Assembly: GCA_029008875.1 (NCBI GenBank) | Contig: JAQXJP010000038.1 | Coordinates: forward strand, 32,076-96,075 | Source of the DNA: Lachnospiraceae bacterium | GTDB lineage: Bacteria > Bacillota > Clostridia > Lachnospirales > Lachnospiraceae | Length of the DNA stretch: 64,000 nucleotides | Direction of reading: 5' to 3' | Shown: positions 60,099-64,000 of the stretch, in pieces | How positions within the stretch are numbered: position 1 is the stretch's first letter | Layout of the letters: every line of letters begins with the position of its first letter | Made by a program: the position numbers and the translations under genes | The notes under the pieces: model-generated | Databases searched by the model: none | What the model was told of the DNA's origin: nothing | Seen by the model: the letters and a program-made list of their open reading frames with translations, nothing else

Positions 60099-61004
60099 CT
60101 ATTCCTCTTCCCGGTATCCGAAATTTTTGATCAGGAAATCACTGTCTCTCCAGTCCTTTTTCACCTTGACCCAAAGCTTCAGATTCACCTTGCACTCCAG
60201 CAGTTTCTCAATCTCATAGCGGGCGTTGGTGCCAATCTTCTTGAGCATCGCCCCCTGCTTTCCGATAATGATACCCTTGTGGGAATCCCGCTCGCACACG
60301 ATGGTGGCATCAATCTCATAGATTTTGCCTCGCCCGTTATACTTCATCCGGTCAATTCCCACCGCGATTCCGTGGGGCACTTCATCATTTAAGGCGTGAA
60401 GGGCTTTCTCACGGATGATTTCCGCAACGATGGCCCGCTCCGGCTGATCGGTGATGGTATCCTCATCATAGAACTGGGGGCCGTAGGGAAGATATTTGAA
60501 GATGCTGTCGATCACATCATCGGTATTCTGCCCCCGAAGTGCGGACGTGGGAATAATCTCCGCAAAATCGTACAATTTGCGGTAGGTGTCGATGTACTCC
60601 AACACCTTTTCCTTTTCTACGGTATCCACCTTGTTGATGACCAGTATCACCGGCGTAGTAACCTTCTTCAGCTGCTCCACGATGTGCTGCTCCCCGGCTC
60701 CCACAAAATTGGAGGGCTCCACCAGCCACAGAATCACGTCCACTTCCTTCAAGGTCTTCTCCGCCACGTTCACCATGTACTCCCCCAACTTGTTTTTGGC
60801 CTTGTGAATACCCGGTGTATCAAGAAAGACAATCTGTCCACGCTCCATGTCCGTGTACACCGTCTGAATACGGTTTCTGGTTGTCTGTGGCTTGTTGGAG
60901 GTAATTGCGATTTTTTGTCCGATCAAACGGTTCATCAGCGTCGACTTTCCTACATTCGGTCGCCCGATAATGGTTACAAATCCTGATTTAAAATTCTCAC
61001 CCAT
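60099..61004 (-). CDS. era: GTPase Era
   Basis: 301 residues from ATG 61004 (AAGGAGAATT upstream; the longer frame at 61046 has none). G1 GRPNVGKST, G2 TTRNRIQTVYT, G3 DTPGIHK, G4 NKVDT, and a C-terminal KH domain with HKGIIIGKQGAMLKKIG. Binds the 16S rRNA 3' end during 30S maturation. Its start is 48 bases from the M16 protease stop, probably the same transcript. Confidence 0.97.
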   Translation of the reverse strand: MGENFKSGFVTIIGRPNVGKSTLMNRLIGQKIAITSNKPQTTRNRIQTVYTDMERGQIVFLDTPGIHKAKNKLGEYMVNVAEKTLKEVDVILWLVEPSNFVGAGEQHIVEQLKKVTTPVILVINKVDTVEKEKVLEYIDTYRKLYDFAEIIPTSALRGQNTDDVIDSIFKYLPYGPQFYDEDTITDQPERAIVAEIIREKALHALNDEVPHGIAVGIDRMKYNGRGKIYEIDATIVCERDSHKGIIIGKQGAMLKKIGTNARYEIEKLLECKVNLKLWVKVKKDWRDSDFLIKNFGYREEE

Positions 61005-61052
61005 GAAATTCTCCTTTATGTATTGCGCCCGCTTTTGTGAGCGCATTTCCCT

Positions 61053-63977
61053 CTAGTTGCACAATTTTTCGATTCGGTCAAACAATCCGGCTGCATTTTG
61101 AATCGCCTTTTCATTTCCGATGACGCACAGTACGTTTTCCCGCAGCACGGATTCCACCAAATCCGCCAATGCACGCACATCCTCCGCGGTGGCGCCCAGC
61201 ACTTCATCCCGCTCTCTCTGCAACATCTCCTCGGTCAGGCCTCCCAGGTAGGCGGCCAGAGAACGGGTTCCCTTTGCCTCCGGGTACATGGGGGTATCCA
61301 TCACCCCGAAGGTTCCGATGATGTACTTGGTCATATCCCGCTCATCCGGGTAGAACTCCCGCAGATACTGCGGAATCCCCTCGTACACTTCGTTGGTCTT
61401 CTCCAAGTTCGGGTCCCGGTAGGAGCTGAAGCTTGTCTCCCCGTTGCGCAGGAAATTGCCGCTACACCCGTAGGCTCCGCCCTTCACCCGGACATTGATC
61501 CACAGGTAGTCATAGCTCAGGATCACCTTGAGAATCCGAAGCACTCCCGTGTAAGAAAAACCGTGATCCACAAAATTTCCGCACCGCACAACATACTGAA
61601 TCTGGGATGCATCTGTAAACCCCTCATTCTCCCGAACAAAAGAGACCTGGGTTCTCTCTCCCACGACGGTTCCCTCCGGGAGCTTGCCCAGATGCGCCTC
61701 GAGCATTGTCCTGGCCTCATTGTAGTTTTCCTTTCTCGCGGTAAAACTGATCATCATACGCCTGCGGGCAAACAATCGTGCACATATTCTTTTCAATTTA
61801 TCCGTTACCGCCTTGGGATCCTCCTTCAGCAGACGCTCCATCTCACAGACGCTCCGGTAGAAGGCGACTCCCCGCAGTTCGTCCTGATACTTCCCGTATT
61901 TGGACATATGGGACAGGCCTCTCATTGTGGCCACGGAATTGCCGGAGTTGCTGAGCATTACCTGAAGTCTGGCCTTGGTTTGCGCCACAAGTTCTCCCAA
62001 CCGCTTCACATTGTCCAGTTTTGAGGTCATCAGAATCTCATCGGTAAGCATCAACGCTTGTTCCAAATTCTCTGCCAACACCTTGATGCGCACCTCATAT
62101 TTTACCCCCAACTTCTCTCTGTCCACGCTGTTAGGGAACAGATTTGCGGAGCTGGAGATTCCTCCGGTATAGATATTGATGGCGTTGGACAGATCCCCGT
62201 AGGAATAGTGTTCGGTGTCCACATACCCGAGAATGGTTCCCAGCATTCCCAGATATCCCACATCCTCCATGGGGATATCCTCCGCGTCGAACAGCAGATT
62301 CACATAATCGATGCCGTTGGTATCGATATCGTGGAGGAGCACCTTCATATCATTCAGGGTGAGTTCCTCATTGGAAAGGGGAATAATCTCTTTTCGGATA
62401 TCCTCCCTGGAAAGCATGGGAAGCTTGCGCAGATCCTCCTCCGAGGTGGGCTCCTCCTGGTATTCCTTCAGGTGTTTGGTATCCGCAATCAGCTTCCTGA
62501 TTTCCTCCGGGCTCAAGCTGTTCTTGTACGCTTCCAGTCTGCGGGCAAGCTCCTCTTCCTCCCCGTCGTTCTTCCCTCTCTGCGGGGAAACCACCACCAT
62601 GGATCCGTGTGTATTTTTGAGCAAATACCGCTCGATCAATTTCTCAAAATAATCGGTCTGAACCTGCTCCTTCAAAAAGGCAAAGGTATCCAGGCATTCC
62701 AGGTGAATAAAGGGTGCCATGTCGTCAAACAGCCAGCTGTCCAGACAGTTCAATCCGTACAAAAGCCCCTTTGGGAACTGTCCGAAGTCCGCCTCACGGA
62801 ACCGGAATTCCGAGCTGTTGATTCCCGCAAGCAGGGACTCCTTGTTGATTCCCTCCCGCACTAATTTTTCCAGCGTCTCTTCAATGATTTCTTCAAATCT
62901 CTCCCGGTCCTCTGCATTGGCATTTTTCGCAATCACAGAGAACACCGGCTGACAGTAACCGCTGTCATATCCGCCGTACACATCCTCCCCGATTCCCGCA
63001 TCAATGAGGGCCTGGCGAAGGGGTGCTCCCGGCGCGCTCACCAGGGCGTAATCCAACACATCAAAGGCCTGATAGTATTCCCGGTTCAGGGAGTCCTCAA
63101 TAACTCGGTTGTATGCCAGGTAGGTGGCATTTTCCTCCGAATCATCGGATGCGATGGAATAGGTCTCACAGCGCTCCACCGTCTTGGAAAAAGGCTCCTG
63201 TTTCGGGATTTCGGAATGTACCTCCAGATAGTCATAGCGGCTTAAGTACTCCCTGTCCATCCAGTCCAGTTTTTCCGCCATGTCCATATCTCCGTACAGA
63301 TAAATGTAGGAGTTGGACGGGTGGTACAATCTGTGATAGAACTCCAGATATTTCTCATAGGTTAGCTCCGGGATATGAAGCGGATTACCGCCGGAATCCT
63401 GGCTGTAGGTATTGTCCGGAAACAGGGATTTGAAAATCTGATTCTGCAGCACCTCCTCCGGGGATGAGTACGCGCCCTTCATCTCGTTGTACACCACGCC
63501 GTTGATGGTGATTGGGGCATCCTCACTCTCCAGCTCGTAGTGCCAGCCCTCCTGCTTGAAAATCTCCTCGTATTTGGTGATGTTGGGGTGGAACACCGCA
63601 TCCAGATATACGTCCATCAAATTCTGGAAATCCCGGTCATTGCAACTGGCAATGGGGTACACGGTCTTGTCCGGATAGGTCATGGCATTCAGGAACGTAT
63701 TCAGAGAACCCTTCGCCAGCTCCACAAACGGATCCTTGGACGGAAACTTCTCAGAACCACATAAAACGGAATGCTCCAGAATATGGGCAACGCCGGTATC
63801 GTCTGACGGCGGTGTTCGGAAAGCAATACTAAACACCTTATTATCATCATCATTATCTACCAGAAGTACTCTGGCTCCTGACTTTTCATGGCGAAGCACA
63901 TAGCCGTCACCATGGAGTTCCTCTATCTTTTTGTGCTCTTCAAGCACATACCCCCTCAAATCTGAAAGATTCAGCAT
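61053..63977 (-). CDS. M16C-type metalloprotease (presequence-protease-like)
   Basis: 974 residues, full length for the single-chain M16C group. The inverted zinc motif HILEH (in GVAHILEHSVLCGSEKFPSK) and distal Glu in NGVVYNEMKGAYSS complete the metal site. C-terminal halves carry the inactive M16 repeats (GGAYGCSGNFLRNGETSFSS). No signal peptide, so it is probably a cytoplasmic peptide-degrading enzyme. AGGAGGTC precedes the ATG. Confidence 0.95.
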   Translation of the reverse strand: MLNLSDLRGYVLEEHKKIEELHGDGYVLRHEKSGARVLLVDNDDDNKVFSIAFRTPPSDDTGVAHILEHSVLCGSEKFPSKDPFVELAKGSLNTFLNAMTYPDKTVYPIASCNDRDFQNLMDVYLDAVFHPNITKYEEIFKQEGWHYELESEDAPITINGVVYNEMKGAYSSPEEVLQNQIFKSLFPDNTYSQDSGGNPLHIPELTYEKYLEFYHRLYHPSNSYIYLYGDMDMAEKLDWMDREYLSRYDYLEVHSEIPKQEPFSKTVERCETYSIASDDSEENATYLAYNRVIEDSLNREYYQAFDVLDYALVSAPGAPLRQALIDAGIGEDVYGGYDSGYCQPVFSVIAKNANAEDRERFEEIIEETLEKLVREGINKESLLAGINSSEFRFREADFGQFPKGLLYGLNCLDSWLFDDMAPFIHLECLDTFAFLKEQVQTDYFEKLIERYLLKNTHGSMVVVSPQRGKNDGEEEELARRLEAYKNSLSPEEIRKLIADTKHLKEYQEEPTSEEDLRKLPMLSREDIRKEIIPLSNEELTLNDMKVLLHDIDTNGIDYVNLLFDAEDIPMEDVGYLGMLGTILGYVDTEHYSYGDLSNAINIYTGGISSSANLFPNSVDREKLGVKYEVRIKVLAENLEQALMLTDEILMTSKLDNVKRLGELVAQTKARLQVMLSNSGNSVATMRGLSHMSKYGKYQDELRGVAFYRSVCEMERLLKEDPKAVTDKLKRICARLFARRRMMISFTARKENYNEARTMLEAHLGKLPEGTVVGERTQVSFVRENEGFTDASQIQYVVRCGNFVDHGFSYTGVLRILKVILSYDYLWINVRVKGGAYGCSGNFLRNGETSFSSYRDPNLEKTNEVYEGIPQYLREFYPDERDMTKYIIGTFGVMDTPMYPEAKGTRSLAAYLGGLTEEMLQRERDEVLGATAEDVRALADLVESVLRENVLCVIGNEKAIQNAAGLFDRIEKLCN

Positions 63978-64000
63978 ATAAAGACCTCCTACAAATAAAA

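Noticed and set aside
1..64000. tRNA or rRNA genes
   Set aside because: No cloverleaf-like sequence with T-loop consensus or rRNA signature noticed by eye; a covariance search could still find one.

Overview
The window looks like a chromosomal segment of a low-to-mid GC Gram-positive anaerobe of class Clostridia, most likely Lachnospiraceae. This is an inference from strong AGGAGG ribosome sites, the era / YqzL-like / recO / glyQS cluster, pyruvate phosphate dikinase, MFS-LuxR fusion regulators, LytTR-DUF3021-ABC loci and a ZIP transporter. Nearly all genes lie on the minus strand. I saw no rRNA, tRNA, prophage or CRISPR array.

Layout. (a) 1-5.3 kb: a FeoA-FeoB fusion running off the left edge, a DUF1846 protein, a PucR-type regulator and a divergent 52-residue protein. 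(b) 5.3-23.3 kb: a large, coherent phospho-signalling locus. It encodes two WYL-domain regulators, five FHA-domain proteins, an intact Ser/Thr kinase, a kinase reduced to its N-lobe, a HEPN-like/pseudokinase/tail-anchor fusion, an intact PP2C phosphatase, a degenerate PP2C, a VWA-FHA membrane protein, an RDD-FHA membrane protein, a membrane-anchored trypsin-like protein, a coiled-coil membrane protein, a transglutaminase and a long TPR protein. (c) 23.4-28.3 kb: a cysteine-rich small protein and a MoxR / DUF58 / TgpA-like transglutaminase operon. (d) 28.4-32.5 kb: a chemoreceptor and a hybrid histidine kinase. (e) 32.6-36.7 kb: a LytTR / DUF3021 / ABC transporter operon, a broken DUF4405 gene and a ZIP metal transporter. 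(f) 36.8-40.9 kb: a GH1 beta-glucosidase, a small hydrophilic protein behind a sigma-G-like promoter, a PIN/RelB-type toxin-antitoxin pair, a PD-(D/E)XK-like protein and two tandem-repeat arrays. (g) 40.9-54.1 kb: ppdK, a second hybrid kinase with an HPt domain, a giant surface protein and a lipoprotein with DnaJ-type CxxCxG repeats. (h) 54.3-56.9 kb: an MFS-LuxR regulator and a RAYT transposase flanked by inverted REP arrays. (i) 56.9-64 kb: glyQS, a lipoprotein, recO, a YqzL-like gene, era and an M16C-type metalloprotease.

The most striking result is in region (b). All five transcription units there start behind the same element, AAAAGYGCAAAA, exactly 19 bases upstream of a TANNAT -10 box and 42-51 bases from the start codon. 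None has a normal -35 hexamer. I found this arrangement nowhere else in the window. The whole 18-kb locus therefore looks like one regulon, probably run by a dedicated activator or sigma factor; the two WYL proteins at the end of the last operon are the obvious candidates. The gene set (kinase, phosphatase, FHA readers, their catalytically degenerate copies, a HEPN-like domain and several membrane or exported effectors) suggests a phosphothreonine-based envelope-stress or defence-like system that I do not recognise as a described one.
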